DNA of 64,000 nt from Syntrophotalea acetylenivorans (GCF_001887775.1 NZ_CP015519.1:2294001-2358000); one strand, 5' to 3'; shown: positions 32,089-42,132, counted from the stretch's first letter. Notes: generated from the letters alone by a model not told the origin. Program-made: numbers and translations.

Positions 32089-34458
32089 ATGATCAAGCCC
32101 AACCCAAAACCGCAATTACTTGCCCCCGCCGGTAGCCTGGAAGCCTTCTTCGCCGCCATGGAAAACGGCGCCGATGCCGTTTATTGCGGCCTCAAGGAAT
32201 TTTCCGCTCGGGCCAAGGCGCGCAACATCAGCCTCACCGAACTTGAGGGCATGCTGTCTTACGCCCGGCAGCGCGACCGGCAGATCTACGTGACCGTCAA
32301 CACCCTGGTCAAGGAAGCCGAGCTGCCCCGTTTGGCCGAGACCCTGGCGGCTCTGGAAGCTTTGGCGGTGGATGGGGTGATTTTGCAGGATCTGGCCGTA
32401 TGGCGATTGATTCGCAAACACTTTCCCGGTTTGCGACTGCACGCTTCGACCCAGATGACCATTCACAATAGCGCCGGGGTACGCATGTTGGAACGGATGG
32501 GTTTCTCCCGCGCCGTGCTGGCCCGTGAGCTGACTTTGGAGGAAATCGCAGTCATCCGTCGCAACACCTCTATGGAGCTGGAGCACTTTGTTCATGGTGC
32601 CCTGTGCTTTTGTTTCTCCGGTCAGTGTTACTTCTCTTCCTGGCTCGGTGGCCGAAGCGGTAATCGCGGCCGCTGCGCCCAGCCTTGCCGGCGTATCTAT
32701 CACAGTCGGGGAAAAGACGGCTATTACTTTTCACCCAACGACCTGTCGGCCATCGATCTGCTGCCGGAATTAGCCGCTGCGGGCATCGGCAGTTTTAAGA
32801 TCGAAGGACGAATGAAGAGTGCCGAATATGTGGCCAACGTGGTGTCGGCCTACAGACAGGTACTCGACGCTCCGCAAAAGCAACGTACCGCCGCACTCAA
32901 GCAATCCAAGGAATTGCTCAAGGCTTCCTTCGGCCGTTTGCCGACCAAGGGTTTTCTCACCGGTCCCAATCCCACCGATATCGCCATACCGACCCTCAAG
33001 GGTGCTACCGGTCGCTTTCTCGGTGAGGTACAGGCGGTTCGGGGAACTCAGCTGACTTTTAAGAGTCGCGACCGGCTGCATGTCGGGGACCGCCTGCGAA
33101 TTCAGCCCAAAAGCGACCGAGCCGGCACCGCCTTTACTGTACGTGAACTATTTCTGGCCCGTAAGGCGGTCAAGCAAGTGACCGCCGGCGCCCAGGTGAC
33201 CGTCAACAGTCCGTTCCGCGATACCTTTAAGGTGGGCGATACGGTCTTCAAGGTCTCATCCGGCAAGGCCTTTACCCTCAGCGAGGCGGCCTGCCGGCGC
33301 AAGCTGCAGCAAGCCGGACAAGCCCCGTTGCCGGTGAGCATGGAGGTCGGACTGGCCGATGAAATCCTCACGGTGGCGGCTCAGTGCGGTCCCTGGAGTC
33401 TGGAGTGCAGTTATCCGGTGGCCGTTCATGCGGCCAGCAGCAGTCCAATCAGCAAGGAGACCCTGCAGGGGGTTTTTGAACGCAGCGGTGAAGCTCCCTT
33501 TGTCTTGCACAGCTTCCGGGCCGGCGAACTACCGCCGGTGGTTATCCCACCGAGTCGGCTCAAAGAGTTGCGCCGTGATTTTTATCGACAGCTGGCCGAC
33601 CTGGTGGCTCGCGAGCGAAAGGCCGCCCGCTATAGTCATTTACAACAGGCCCAAGCCGCGCTGCTTTCTCCACAGGTCTCTCAGCGAGCGGTGTCGCGGC
33701 AGATCACCGTGGCGGTGGGGCAGCCGCGAGATGCCCATATTCTTAACGATGCTGGGGTGGATTGCGTCCAGATACCCCTTTCGGCCGCTGCCATTCAGGG
33801 ACTTGGACGGCGGTTGACGGGTCGTGAATCCCAAGTGATATGGGATGTGCCCTTTGTCATCCTGGATCAGGACTGGGCCGACTATCGTGCCGCCGTGACG
33901 CTTCTTGTCGAGAGGGGCTTTAAGTCTTTTCGCCTCAATAATCTCAGCCATTTCGATCTGTTCGACGACGCTTCTTCGCTGCAATTGAGTACCGGTTTTC
34001 GCTTGTTCAGCCTTAACAGCCAGGCGGTTCAAGCCTGGAGGGAATTGGGCGCACGGGAAACGGTTCTTTATCTGGAGGATGAGCGGAACAATCTGGCTGA
34101 TCTGCTGGCCCGCCAGGGCGATGGCCATGCGGCCATTACCGTGTACGGTTCGGTACCACTGATCACCTCCCGTATTCGTATTGGCGGTCTGCGACCGGGC
34201 AGTCGGCTGCAGTCCGATCGGGGCGATGGCTATCGCATCGAAAAACGGGCCGGGCTGACGGTCCTCTGTTCGGAGACCGACTTTTCCCTGCTCGATCGCT
34301 TGCACGACTTACAGCAGCTCGGTTGCCACCGGTTCATCATCGACCTGTCCCATATCGGTCCCTTCTCAGCGCAAGGGAAAAAAGTACTTGAAGCTCTCAA
34401 CCGGGGCCAAGGGGTGGCCGGTACTTCGCCTTTTAACTACGATGCCGGTATAGAGTAG
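32089..34458 (+). CDS. Peptidase U32-family protein with DUF3656-type insert (RlhA-like)
   Basis: A 789-residue protein. The N-terminal barrel starts QLLAPAGSLEAFFAAMENGA and holds the U32 signature ELEHFVHGALCFCFSGQCYF with RCAQPCRRIY, whose cysteines probably bind an Fe-S cluster. The centre (about 360-620) is the insert found in long U32 proteins, and the C-terminus repeats a barrel-like part. In E. coli the long U32 protein RlhA hydroxylates a 23S rRNA cytidine and shorter U32 proteins modify tRNA; an RNA-hydroxylation role is inferred here. It ends 7 bp before the convergent lipoprotein gene. Confidence 0.88.
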   Translation: MIKPNPKPQLLAPAGSLEAFFAAMENGADAVYCGLKEFSARAKARNISLTELEGMLSYARQRDRQIYVTVNTLVKEAELPRLAETLAALEALAVDGVILQDLAVWRLIRKHFPGLRLHASTQMTIHNSAGVRMLERMGFSRAVLARELTLEEIAVIRRNTSMELEHFVHGALCFCFSGQCYFSSWLGGRSGNRGRCAQPCRRIYHSRGKDGYYFSPNDLSAIDLLPELAAAGIGSFKIEGRMKSAEYVANVVSAYRQVLDAPQKQRTAALKQSKELLKASFGRLPTKGFLTGPNPTDIAIPTLKGATGRFLGEVQAVRGTQLTFKSRDRLHVGDRLRIQPKSDRAGTAFTVRELFLARKAVKQVTAGAQVTVNSPFRDTFKVGDTVFKVSSGKAFTLSEAACRRKLQQAGQAPLPVSMEVGLADEILTVAAQCGPWSLECSYPVAVHAASSSPISKETLQGVFERSGEAPFVLHSFRAGELPPVVIPPSRLKELRRDFYRQLADLVARERKAARYSHLQQAQAALLSPQVSQRAVSRQITVAVGQPRDAHILNDAGVDCVQIPLSAAAIQGLGRRLTGRESQVIWDVPFVILDQDWADYRAAVTLLVERGFKSFRLNNLSHFDLFDDASSLQLSTGFRLFSLNSQAVQAWRELGARETVLYLEDERNNLADLLARQGDGHAAITVYGSVPLITSRIRIGGLRPGSRLQSDRGDGYRIEKRAGLTVLCSETDFSLLDRLHDLQQLGCHRFIIDLSHIGPFSAQGKKVLEALNRGQGVAGTSPFNYDAGIE

Positions 34459-34465
34459 TCTGAGA

Positions 34466-35068
34466 CTACTGGCCTGAGACTCTGTCGGGCAGGGAGGCGA
34501 AGAGTTCTCTAGCCAGGTTGGCCAGCGCCTCCTGGCGTAACGCAATGTGAGAGATCACCGGAAACGCCGATTCTCCCCCTGACTGACCGATACCCCGGTC
34601 CCGCCACAATTCCTTACCGCTTTGTTTGTCTATCAGCCGCGCCTCGCCGGCGATCTCCCCTTCCGGCGGCGGATTGCGTTCAGAGAGGGTCGCGGACAGA
34701 AACAGGAAGTCGATATGCAGAGCCAGCACCGCATCGGCTTCCTGTGGCGCCAGCGCGGCCAGGTCAACGGCGCGCGCCTCGCCGCGGTAGATCTCTTCCC
34801 CCCGGTCCACAAGAAGCAGCTGGTAGCCCTTGGCTGCCAGTTCCTGTTTCAACACCCGCCTCAGTTCCCCCGTTAGATCGAGTCCCGGGGGTGGTCGATA
34901 GCGCCGATCATAGCTCACCGTCACCAGGGCGATTCGTTCCAAGGCCCCGGGCCAGGCCGCCCTATCCAGAAAGAGCGCCTTGGGCGCAACCGGAGTGCAT
35001 GCCCAAAGCAGTAAAGCTGTCAGAACAACCATGGTTGGCCCGATGTTTTGCCTGATTAGTCTATTCAT
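34466..35068 (-). CDS. Outer-envelope lipoprotein, unknown function
   Basis: A 200-residue protein starting at the ATG at 35068 after GGAG. The lipobox LLWAC gives lipidated Cys24. The mature part (ERIALVTVSYDRRYRPPPGL, RRVLKQELAAKGYQLLLVDR, AVLALHIDFLFLSATLSE) resembles DUF799/GNA1162-like lipoproteins that build fast-varying alpha/beta domains, but the assignment is loose. It probably sits in the outer membrane facing the periplasm. Confidence 0.75.
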   Translation of the reverse strand: MNRLIRQNIGPTMVVLTALLLWACTPVAPKALFLDRAAWPGALERIALVTVSYDRRYRPPPGLDLTGELRRVLKQELAAKGYQLLLVDRGEEIYRGEARAVDLAALAPQEADAVLALHIDFLFLSATLSERNPPPEGEIAGEARLIDKQSGKELWRDRGIGQSGGESAFPVISHIALRQEALANLARELFASLPDRVSGQ

Positions 35069-35199
35069 GAGCTCTCCTCCCTGGAAACAGAACCTGCCTT
35101 TTAGTTTAACATTCTCCCCCCTTAACAGCCTTTTATTCTGAATCAAACATCCTGCAAATATGGGCGGGCTTTACTTCAGTCAAACGTTAAGGAGTTGTT

Positions 35200-35400
35200 A
35201 TGGCCCGTTTTAAAACCAAGCCGACGGTGATCGAAGCCTTTCAGGTTTCCGAGCGTATCGTCATTCCGCCGACCGAAACCTTTTGTCAGCATATCTTCGT
35301 CGTTTATCCCGGCGACTATCTCTGCACCGATGACCAGGGATTCAAGGTCCCCAGTCGTCCGGAAGTTTTCGAAAAGCTTCACGAGCCCATGGCTGAATAA
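35200..35400 (+). CDS. Small protein with PGDYL motif
   Basis: A 66-residue protein with AAGGAG before the ATG. The sequence VVYPGDYLCTDDQGFKVPSR followed by PEVFEKLHEPM resembles short phage-associated proteins with the P-G-D-Y-L/I pattern. The function is unknown. A 54-residue zinc-ribbon gene follows 28 bp later, probably on the same transcript. Confidence 0.65.
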   Translation: MARFKTKPTVIEAFQVSERIVIPPTETFCQHIFVVYPGDYLCTDDQGFKVPSRPEVFEKLHEPMAE

Positions 35401-35428
35401 GTCAGCCCTCAACAAAGGAGAGTCAGAT

Positions 35429-35593
35429 ATGTACGAACGATGCACAGCTTGTAATCGCACCTTCTATGTCCAGGAGTATCCACCTCGCCTCTGTCCCATT
35501 TGCGAAGAGGAGGCCATTCGGCGCGTTGAGGCGGAATTCCTTCTGGCCTCACGTAAACCCTTAACACTTCAGCAGGAAGGGCGACCCAGTTAG
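35429..35593 (+). CDS. Small zinc-ribbon protein (54 aa)
   Basis: Starts at the ATG at 35429, after AAAGGAG. CTAC (5-8) and CPIC (about 23-26) form a zinc ribbon in a compact protein starting MYERCTACNRTFYVQEYPPR. A longer frame from 35330 overlaps the upstream gene and lacks a ribosome site. The function is unknown. Confidence 0.65.
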   Translation: MYERCTACNRTFYVQEYPPRLCPICEEEAIRRVEAEFLLASRKPLTLQQEGRPS

Positions 35594-35877
35594 AATCGTG
35601 CAGTGCATTGCTAAGTAAAACATTGGAGAGGATCGGCTGATCACAGCAGGTCCCTTTTTTTGCAATCCATTCAAGTTCTGTGAGAGTTATTCTTTCGATT
35701 CCATCTATGGTCTGCGGTCTTGGGCAGGACAGATCAGCTCATCGATAGCAAAGCCGATCTCCCTGGCACGTTGCAGGAGTGAGTGCAGCACAGTGCGGGC
35801 CCTTTTTCGCAGTAGATTCATTTCGAAATCAGGCACCCTCCTAAAACCAATAAACCTTCCACTCTTGTGGAAATCTC
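35594..35877. other. Intergenic region with a doubtful 38-codon frame
   Basis: A reverse-strand frame at 35705-35821 encodes 38 residues (MNLLRKRARTVLHSLLQRAR and on), with GGAGG 15 bases upstream, too far to be convincing. Nothing else is seen. Confidence 0.3.
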
Positions 35878-36759
35878 ATGCATAATGATTCCATGTCCAA
35901 GCAGAAAAGTAATCCCCGCAGCATCGGCGCAACAGTTAGCTTTCAGTATCGGGAACGGGAATTGTCCGGTGTGATTGCTCGCCTCACCGGCCAGGCGGCC
36001 TTTGTTCTCGGCAATGACCAATGCAGCTATCGAATCCCTATCGATCAGTTGCAATCGCCTTGCGCGGAGCCTGTTGCCATCGCCGCTGAAGCAGCGACCG
36101 CGCCAGTGCCTTCCGCAGCCACCCTGCAGGTCAATGAAGAGATCACCTTTCATTGCCGCGGGCAGCAGCTTAGCGGCCGCATTGTACGGCTCAATCCACG
36201 CCGGGCTCATGTCCTGTGCGAGAATAACGAGGAATACGCCGTTCCCTATGCGCGGATCGCGGCTAAGTGTCCACAATCCCGGAATGACGTCGGAGAACGT
36301 TTGTCGACTGTTCGCCAGCTGGCCGTTGATTTATTGGATAAACATGGTCTGGCAGGCTGGTCCTTCGATTTCGATCATGCTGTCCGCCGAGCCGGCTGTT
36401 GCGACTATCGCCGTAAGCGCATCTCCCTCGCCCTGCAGTTCGTTCGCCAAGTTTCCGAGGAAGAGATTCACGACACTCTGCTGCATGAAATCGCCCATGC
36501 CCTGGTCGGCAAAAAGCACAATCACGACGCCGTCTGGAAGGCCAAGGCTCAAGCTATTGGCTCCTCCGGGGAACGCTGTCACGATACACGTTTCTGTCCA
36601 CCTCGCTATATTGTTGCCTGCCGCAATGGTTGCTGGCGGGTGACTGCCGAGCGGCGCCGTCGCAACGTGGTTTGTGGCCAGTGTCGGGGGGAGATTGTTT
36701 ATCAGACTTTTACTGAGAAGCGCTGGCGGGAGAGTCGGGACTCCAAGGATCATCGTTGA
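35878..36759 (+). CDS. SprT-like metalloprotease with duplicated N-terminal module
   Basis: A 293-residue protein. Residues of about 17-58 and 85-128 are two copies of one beta-rich unit (RERELSGVIARLTGQAAFVL versus RGQQLSGRIVRLNPRRAHVL), SH3/Tudor-like in pattern. A SprT-like domain follows with the zinc-protease motif HEIAH (203-207), the downstream His in KKHNHDAVW, and a zinc ribbon with Cys248, Cys252, Cys266 and Cys269. SprT/Spartan-type proteases in eukaryotes cut DNA-protein crosslinks; bacterial members are little studied. An in-frame ATG at 35893 is an alternative start. Confidence 0.8.
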   Translation: MHNDSMSKQKSNPRSIGATVSFQYRERELSGVIARLTGQAAFVLGNDQCSYRIPIDQLQSPCAEPVAIAAEAATAPVPSAATLQVNEEITFHCRGQQLSGRIVRLNPRRAHVLCENNEEYAVPYARIAAKCPQSRNDVGERLSTVRQLAVDLLDKHGLAGWSFDFDHAVRRAGCCDYRRKRISLALQFVRQVSEEEIHDTLLHEIAHALVGKKHNHDAVWKAKAQAIGSSGERCHDTRFCPPRYIVACRNGCWRVTAERRRRNVVCGQCRGEIVYQTFTEKRWRESRDSKDHR

Positions 36760-36813
36760 TGGTACAGGATGGTTTGGTTGGAGATACGATCGTTTATGTT
36801 TAGCATTAAAATC

Positions 36814-36985
36814 GGCAGGTCGCGTCCCGCCAGAAGTCTTCCCTTTTGTCCAGACGGCAACAAACGTGTTGACCACTACCCTGCACCGCGCAGACATTTT
36901 GCGGGCGGAAAAACCCGCTGCCCTCGGACCATTTTTCGCCTTGATCGCAAAACGTCCACTCCGCTCCAGCTTGGTCACAGGGGAT
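36814..36985 (+). repeat. Dispersed repeat, module A, diverged copy
   Basis: Same block order but more changed: GGTCGCGTCCCGCCAGAAGT, CCGCGCAGACATTTTGCGGG, CGCAAAACGTCCACTCCGCT and GTCACAGGGG. It shares the CGTCCCGCCAGA variant with the copy at 50290. It fills most of the space between the SprT-like gene and panE. Confidence 0.75.
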
Positions 36986-37038
36986 GTAGGGTCAAAAAGC
37001 AACAGAACTTACACCGTTGTCGATCTATTTCCGCTGAA

Positions 37039-37953
37039 TCAGTTTCTTTCGCCTAATTCCAGCAGCGCATGCAGCATTCTGACGCGCACCATCTCTACTC
37101 CGCAGGCTGTGGCCCTGGTCAGGGGGACGCCGTAGATGGCCTCCAATTCGAGGGGGTGGCCTTCGAGGCGATCGATCATCATGCTCGGCCGGTAGCCGTC
37201 CATGGTTTCCGTGGCGCTAATCATTTTCTCGATGAAGATTTCGGCCTCAATCGGCGTGTTCAGGTCCTGGGCGTTACCGGCGGCGATCACCTCGCCCATG
37301 ATGGCGATGATTTCTCTGCGGCTCGGTTCATGCCTCAGCAGTTCGGTGACGTTCTTTCCGGTGAGGGCACTGAGGCCGTTGAAGGGGATGTTCCAGACCA
37401 GCTTTTCCCAGCGGGCCCGGCGCAAATCGTCTACGGCCTCGCAAGGCACCTGGGCCTGATTGAACATCCTTGCCAGGGCTGTGGCTCGCTCGGAAAAGCC
37501 TCCGGAAAGTTCACCAAGGCGGATGCGTCCCTGACCCATGTGGTGCACGGTGCCCGGTTCGCCGCGGTTGGAGCAGAGAAAGGCAATGCCACCCAGCACC
37601 CGTTCGGCACCGAAGGTTTTTGCCAGCAGCTCCTCGTTGCCGAGGCCGTTCTGCAGGGTGAGCACGCAGGTATCGTCTTGCATCAGCGGAGCGACCAGTT
37701 CAATCAGCCGGTGGTTGGCAAAGGTCTTAAGGCCGACCAGGACCAGATCGACGGGGCCGAGTTCAGCGGGATCGAGCGCGCACTGCACGGCCTGCAGGTG
37801 AAAGTCCCCGTTGGGGGAGGTGACGCTCAGGCCATCTTTACGAATGGCCTGATAATCCCGGCGCAGCAGAAAGCGAACATCATTTCCGGCCCTTTGCAGC
37901 ATGGCACCGTAGTAGAGCCCCAGAGCTCCGGCGCCGACGATGGCTATTTTCAT
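37039..37953 (-). CDS. panE: 2-dehydropantoate 2-reductase
   Basis: A 304-residue enzyme starting at the ATG at 37953, 7 bases after GGAG. It opens with the NAD(P)-binding MKIAIVGAGALGLYYGAMLQ and has LQNGLGNEE and the catalytic-lysine region RARWEKLVWNIPFNGLSALT. It reduces ketopantoate to pantoate for coenzyme A synthesis. Several paralogues of the family act on other 2-keto acids, so the substrate is probable, not certain. It is divergent from carD. Confidence 0.88.
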   Translation of the reverse strand: MKIAIVGAGALGLYYGAMLQRAGNDVRFLLRRDYQAIRKDGLSVTSPNGDFHLQAVQCALDPAELGPVDLVLVGLKTFANHRLIELVAPLMQDDTCVLTLQNGLGNEELLAKTFGAERVLGGIAFLCSNRGEPGTVHHMGQGRIRLGELSGGFSERATALARMFNQAQVPCEAVDDLRRARWEKLVWNIPFNGLSALTGKNVTELLRHEPSRREIIAIMGEVIAAGNAQDLNTPIEAEIFIEKMISATETMDGYRPSMMIDRLEGHPLELEAIYGVPLTRATACGVEMVRVRMLHALLELGERN

Positions 37954-38074
37954 GGAGTGTCTCCATTTGATGAGGGGGGGCAGCCCCTGCGGATTGAGTG
38001 GACACCTTATCTGTAACACAGTCGACAGGCGAGCGCTATCCTTGCCGTGTTGACCCGCAAAAAAGGCCGTTTCC

Positions 38075-38104
38075 TTGACGGGTCGGGGTATTTTGTGATA
38101 TTCT
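38075..38104 (+). promoter_or_regulatory. Promoter of the carD gene
   Basis: TTGACG at 38075-38080, an 18-bp spacer, then TATTCT at 38099-38104. The coding start is 26 bp further on. Confidence 0.65.
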
Positions 38105-38129
38105 TTCAGGATTCTAAAAGGAGAAACTC

Positions 38130-38612
38130 ATGTTTAAAGTTGGAGATTTAGCTGTCTATCCCACTCAGGGAGTCGGGGTGATTGAAAAGATTGAATCCAA
38201 GGAGTTTGTTGGCGAAAAACATGATTTCTACGTGCTGAGAATTCTCGACAGCGATATGACCATCATGATTCCGGTGAACAATACCGGCTCGGTGGGTATG
38301 CGCACGCTGATCGATAAGGAGCGGGTGGCGAGTATCTACGATGTGCTCAACGACAAGGCGGAGATAGGTCAGGCCATCGCTTCCTGGAGTCGCCGTCAGC
38401 GCGGCTACAACGAAAAGATCAAGTCCGGCGACCTGTTCGAGGTGGCCGAAGTGTTGCGCGACCTCTATCAGATCAAAGAATCCAAAGAACTTTCCTACGG
38501 CGAAAAAAAGGTTCTGGAGCTGGCCCGCAAGTTACTGGTTAAAGAAGTGGCTTTGGCTGCCGGCACCGAGGAAGAGCAAGTCGTCGAACGGGTCGAGAGT
38601 TTCTTTCACTAA
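38130..38612 (+). CDS. CarD/CdnL-family transcription regulator
   Basis: A 160-residue protein with an N-terminal Tudor-like RNA-polymerase-interacting domain (FKVGDLAVYPTQGVGVIEKI) and a helical DNA-binding C-terminal domain (LYQIKESKELSYGEKKVLEL). Proteins of this family bind the polymerase beta subunit and stabilise open complexes at rRNA and other promoters. AAAGGAG precedes the ATG. The neighbouring ispD-ispF follow, an arrangement often seen in bacteria with CarD. Confidence 0.95.
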   Translation: MFKVGDLAVYPTQGVGVIEKIESKEFVGEKHDFYVLRILDSDMTIMIPVNNTGSVGMRTLIDKERVASIYDVLNDKAEIGQAIASWSRRQRGYNEKIKSGDLFEVAEVLRDLYQIKESKELSYGEKKVLELARKLLVKEVALAAGTEEEQVVERVESFFH

Positions 38613-38624
38613 TGTTCTTTTTTG

Positions 38625-38650
38625 AAGCCGGGTAGAGACCCGGCTTTGAA
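38625..38650 (+). terminator. Hairpin after carD
   Basis: AAGCCGGG at 38625-38632 pairs with CCCGGCTT at 38639-38646, with a six-base loop and only a short T-run. Possibly a weak terminator between carD and ispD. Confidence 0.5.
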
Positions 38651-38731
38651 TGTCTGTAGTGCCTTTCCACCGGTAGCGTCAAACCAGGGCCAGGTTGAAC
38701 CCTGTTCTGCCAGAGCCTGAATGTTATTCTC

Positions 38732-39433
38732 ATGAGTGTCATCGTTCTCATACCTGCTGCCGGCATGGGGCGCCGCATGGGCGCTACCGTCAATAAGCAG
38801 TATCTGCCTCTCAACGACCGGCCGATCGTCGGCCACACCATCGCCCTGTTCGACCAGCATCCCCTTATCGACAAGATTTACGTCATTACCCCGGTCGCGG
38901 AGTTCGAGCAATGTCGCCGTGAAGTGCTGGAGCCCGGAAATTTCCACAAGGTGCAGGACTTGGTGCCGGGCGGTGCCGAGCGCCAGGATTCGGTGCGCAA
39001 CGGTTTGCTGGCTTGCGCCGCCGGTCCCGACGACATCGTGTTGATTCACGACGGGGTGCGGCCGTTGTTGCAGCCAGCACTCATCGATAAGGTCATCGAA
39101 ACCGTTCGCGGGCAGGGTGCCTGCCTGGTGGGGGTACCGGTCAAGGACACCATCAAACAGGTGGTGGATGGCTGCATCGAGGGGACTCCCGATCGCAGCG
39201 GTCTGTGGCAGGCCCAGACGCCTCAGGCCTTTCGTTATAGCCAGATCCTGGAGGCCCATGAGCGGGCGCAGCAAGACGGCTTTCGCGGTACCGACGACGC
39301 TTCGCTGGTGGAACGCCTTGGCCAGCCGGTGATGGTGATTGCCGGCAGCTATCGCAACATCAAACTTACCACGCCCGAGGACCTGCTGTTGGCCAGGGCT
39401 TTTCTCGACAGTCCGGAGGAGGTTTGCCCATGA
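38732..39433 (+). CDS. ispD: 2-C-methyl-D-erythritol 4-phosphate cytidylyltransferase
   Basis: A 233-residue enzyme of the non-mevalonate isoprenoid pathway. Motifs: [20 protein letters not shown] (CTP binding), [19 protein letters not shown] and [12 protein letters not shown]. It makes CDP-methylerythritol. No strong ribosome site precedes the ATG. Its stop overlaps the ispF start. Confidence 0.97.
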   Translation: MSVIVLIPAAGMGRRMGATVNKQYLPLNDRPIVGHTIALFDQHPLIDKIYVITPVAEFEQCRREVLEPGNFHKVQDLVPGGAERQDSVRNGLLACAAGPDDIVLIHDGVRPLLQPALIDKVIETVRGQGACLVGVPVKDTIKQVVDGCIEGTPDRSGLWQAQTPQAFRYSQILEAHERAQQDGFRGTDDASLVERLGQPVMVIAGSYRNIKLTTPEDLLLARAFLDSPEEVCP

Positions 39434-39915
39434 TGCGCATCGGTCACGGCTACGATGTTCACCAATTGGTCGCCGAGCGGCAGTTGATTCTCGGTGGTGT
39501 CGAGGTGCCCTACAGCCTGGGTCTGCTCGGCCATTCCGATGCCGACGTGTTGCTGCACGCTATCTGCGATGCGATTCTCGGAGCCTTGGGTCAAGGTGAT
39601 ATCGGTAAGCATTTTCCCGATACCGACGCGGCCTATAAGGGAATCTCCAGTCTTAAACTGCTGCGGCATGTGGTGGATCTGGCCGCCGGGCAGGGTTATA
39701 CGATCGGCAACCTCGACAGCACAATTATTGCTCAGCGGCCTAAGCTGGCCCCTTATATCGGTGAGATGGTGGATAAGATCGCCGTGGCTTGCGCAGTCTC
39801 GGCCAGTCGCATCAACGTAAAGGCCACGACTACCGAGGAGCTCGGTTTCGAGGGGCGCGGCGAAGGTATTTCGGCCCACGCGGTCGTATTACTACAACGG
39901 GTCGCCGAGGACTAA
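39430..39915 (+). CDS. ispF: 2-C-methyl-D-erythritol 2,4-cyclodiphosphate synthase
   Basis: A 161-residue enzyme. [13 protein letters not shown] and [16 protein letters not shown] contain the metal-binding Asp/His; the C-terminus has [15 protein letters not shown] start at the ATG at 39430, within the ispD stop (ATGA) and after GGAGGAGG; the next codon is also ATG. It forms the cyclic diphosphate after IspD and IspE. Confidence 0.97.
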   Translation: MMRIGHGYDVHQLVAERQLILGGVEVPYSLGLLGHSDADVLLHAICDAILGALGQGDIGKHFPDTDAAYKGISSLKLLRHVVDLAAGQGYTIGNLDSTIIAQRPKLAPYIGEMVDKIAVACAVSASRINVKATTTEELGFEGRGEGISAHAVVLLQRVAED

Positions 39916-40062
39916 GAGGCTATCGCCCTGCGAACAGGCAACTCGACGGTTGCTTTTCTGACTAAAATCTGCCACTTTCTGAACTGTTCGGAAGGTGGTT
40001 TTTCAACAGTCTGCGGCTTTTGGGCTGCGTTTTTCAACATTACGATCAGGACGACAGCGATC

Positions 40063-41778
40063 ATGGATAATAGTAACGACAGCAACGCTCCTGCGGCACC
40101 GAGCAACTTTATTCGTACTCTCATCGACAAGGACCTGGCCGCCGGCAAGAACGACGGTGCCGTGATCACCCGTTTCCCGCCGGAGCCCAACGGCTATCTG
40201 CATATCGGTCATGCCAAGAGTTTTTGTCTCAATTTCGGCTTGGCCCGCGACTATGCCGATGCGCCAGGAGGTGCCCGCTGCCATCTGCGTTTTGACGATA
40301 CCAACCCGGTTAAAGAAGAGCAGGAGTATATCGACGCGATCAAGGAGAACGTGCGCTGGCTCGGTTTCGATTGGGGGGAGCACGAATACTATGCGTCGGA
40401 TTATTTCGACCAGCTCTATGCCTGGGCGTTGCAGCTCATTGAGGCCGGCAAGGCCTACGTCGACGATCTGTCGGCGGAGGAGATACGTACCTATCGCGGA
40501 ACCCTGACCGAGCCGGGCAAAAACAGCCCTTATCGCGACAGGTCGGTGGCGGAGAACCGGGAACTGTTCGAGAAGATGAAGAATGGCGACTATCCGGATG
40601 GCGCCAAGGTGCTGCGGGCCAAGATCGATATGGCTTCGCCCAACCTGAATATGCGGGATCCGGTCTTGTACCGTATCCTCCACGCCGAGCACCATCGCAC
40701 CGGCAGCAAGTGGTGCATCTATCCCATGTACGACTTTACCCACGGGCAGAGCGATTCTCTGGAGGGGGTCACCCACTCGATCTGCACCTTGGAATTTGCG
40801 GACCATCGGCCCCTTTACGACTGGTTCATCGAGCAACTCGGCATCCATCATCCCCAGCAGATCGAATTTGCCCGCCTCAACATCAACTATACGGTGATGA
40901 GCAAGCGTAAGCTGCTGGAACTGGTGGAAGGCGGCCATGTCAGCGGTTGGGACGATCCGCGCATGCCGACTTTGGCCGGCATGCGCCGCCGTGGCTACAC
41001 TCCGGCCTCGATTCGCAACTTCTGCGAGCGGATCGGTGTCTCGAAAAAGGGCAGCTGCGTCGATATCGGCTTCCTCGAAAGCTGCATTCGCGAAGACCTC
41101 GACCACAATGCGCCTCGGGCCATGGCGGTTCTCAATCCCCTGCGGGTGGTGATCGACAATTATCCCGAAGATCAGGTCGAAGAGTTCCAGGCGCCGGTTC
41201 ATCCCCAGCAACCCGAACGGGGCACCCGCACAGTGCCTTTCTCCAAAGTTCTGTACATCGAACGGGAAGATTTCATGGAGGAAGCGCCGAAGAAGTTCTT
41301 CCGTCTCGCCCCGGGCCGCGAGGTACGGCTGCGCTGCGCTTATTTCATTCGCTGCGAGGAGGTAATCAAGGATCCGGTCAGCGGCGAGGTCGTCGAGTTG
41401 CGCTGCAGCTACGATCCGGCTAGTCGCGGCGGTGCCTCCCCTGACGGACGCAAGGTCAAGGGAACCCTGCACTGGGTGTCTGCAGAGCACGCCCTGGACG
41501 CGGAAATCCGCCTCTATGACCGCCTGTTTCTCACGGAGAATCCTTCGGCGGATAAGGATGTCGATTTCAAGAGCCAGCTCAATCCCGAATCGCTGCAGGT
41601 GCTGAGCGGTTGCAAGGTGGAGCCGAGTCTGGCCGATGCTGTACCGGAGAGCCGCTACCAGTTTGAACGGCAGGGCTATTTCTGTGTCGACCAGGTCGAC
41701 AGTGTTGCCGGCCGGCTGGTGTTTAACCGCACCGTGACCTTGCGGGATTCGTGGGCGAAGATGGGTGGGAAGAAGTAG
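40063..41778 (+). CDS. glnS: Glutaminyl-tRNA synthetase
   Basis: A 571-residue class I synthetase. The HIGH signature is at 47-50 within [20 protein letters not shown]; the second signature is VMSKRKL near 278. The C-terminal anticodon-binding beta-barrels are present ([36 protein letters not shown]). The length is that of bacterial GlnRS. Its presence means this organism can charge tRNA-Gln directly. It is separated from ispF by 147 bp containing TTTTTCAACA repeats. Confidence 0.97.
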   Translation: MDNSNDSNAPAAPSNFIRTLIDKDLAAGKNDGAVITRFPPEPNGYLHIGHAKSFCLNFGLARDYADAPGGARCHLRFDDTNPVKEEQEYIDAIKENVRWLGFDWGEHEYYASDYFDQLYAWALQLIEAGKAYVDDLSAEEIRTYRGTLTEPGKNSPYRDRSVAENRELFEKMKNGDYPDGAKVLRAKIDMASPNLNMRDPVLYRILHAEHHRTGSKWCIYPMYDFTHGQSDSLEGVTHSICTLEFADHRPLYDWFIEQLGIHHPQQIEFARLNINYTVMSKRKLLELVEGGHVSGWDDPRMPTLAGMRRRGYTPASIRNFCERIGVSKKGSCVDIGFLESCIREDLDHNAPRAMAVLNPLRVVIDNYPEDQVEEFQAPVHPQQPERGTRTVPFSKVLYIEREDFMEEAPKKFFRLAPGREVRLRCAYFIRCEEVIKDPVSGEVVELRCSYDPASRGGASPDGRKVKGTLHWVSAEHALDAEIRLYDRLFLTENPSADKDVDFKSQLNPESLQVLSGCKVEPSLADAVPESRYQFERQGYFCVDQVDSVAGRLVFNRTVTLRDSWAKMGGKK

Positions 41779-41831
41779 AGAAGGGACCCGTAAATCGTAA
41801 TCCGTGAGGCGTAATAGGTTAAATCTGCTGC

Positions 41832-42047
41832 CCCTCCTTCCCCTGTGACGCAGCCGGAGCGGAGTGGACGTTTTACGAAACAGGCGGGAAAACTGTTTGA
41901 GCGCAGCGAGTTTTTGCCCGCCCGTAAAATGTCTGCGCAGCGCTGGGGACCCGAAGGGCAAGGAGCTGGGGCGCGTTTTTTCTGCCTACCCTTTTGCCGC
42001 GCAGAAAAAGAGTAGGGCGTCGAGCGGGGACGCAACCCCGCGGTGTT
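41832..42047 (-). repeat. Dispersed repeat, module A, inverted copy between glnS and cysS
   Basis: The reverse complement carries the same series: CGGGGTTGCGTCCCCGCTCG, CCTACTCTTTTT, GGCAAAAGGG, CTTGCCCTTCGGGTCCCC, CATTTTACGGGCGGGC and CTCCGGCTGCGTCACAGGGG. It fills most of the 354-bp gap. The other 100 bp hold no recognisable gene; a GTTGAAAAC motif (42083) is similar to the TTTTTCAACA repeat. Confidence 0.9.
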
Positions 42048-42132
42048 GCCTTGAAGTTGGACAACCAATAACGGATAAGGCTCTGTTGAAAACTATGGAG
42101 TCTATCCGCTGAAAACAAGGAGAACCCGTTCC

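Noticed and set aside
40003-41961. 652-codon open frame antisense to glnS
   Set aside because: A by-product of GC-rich codon use opposite a clear GlnRS; its N-terminal part runs through the dispersed repeat.
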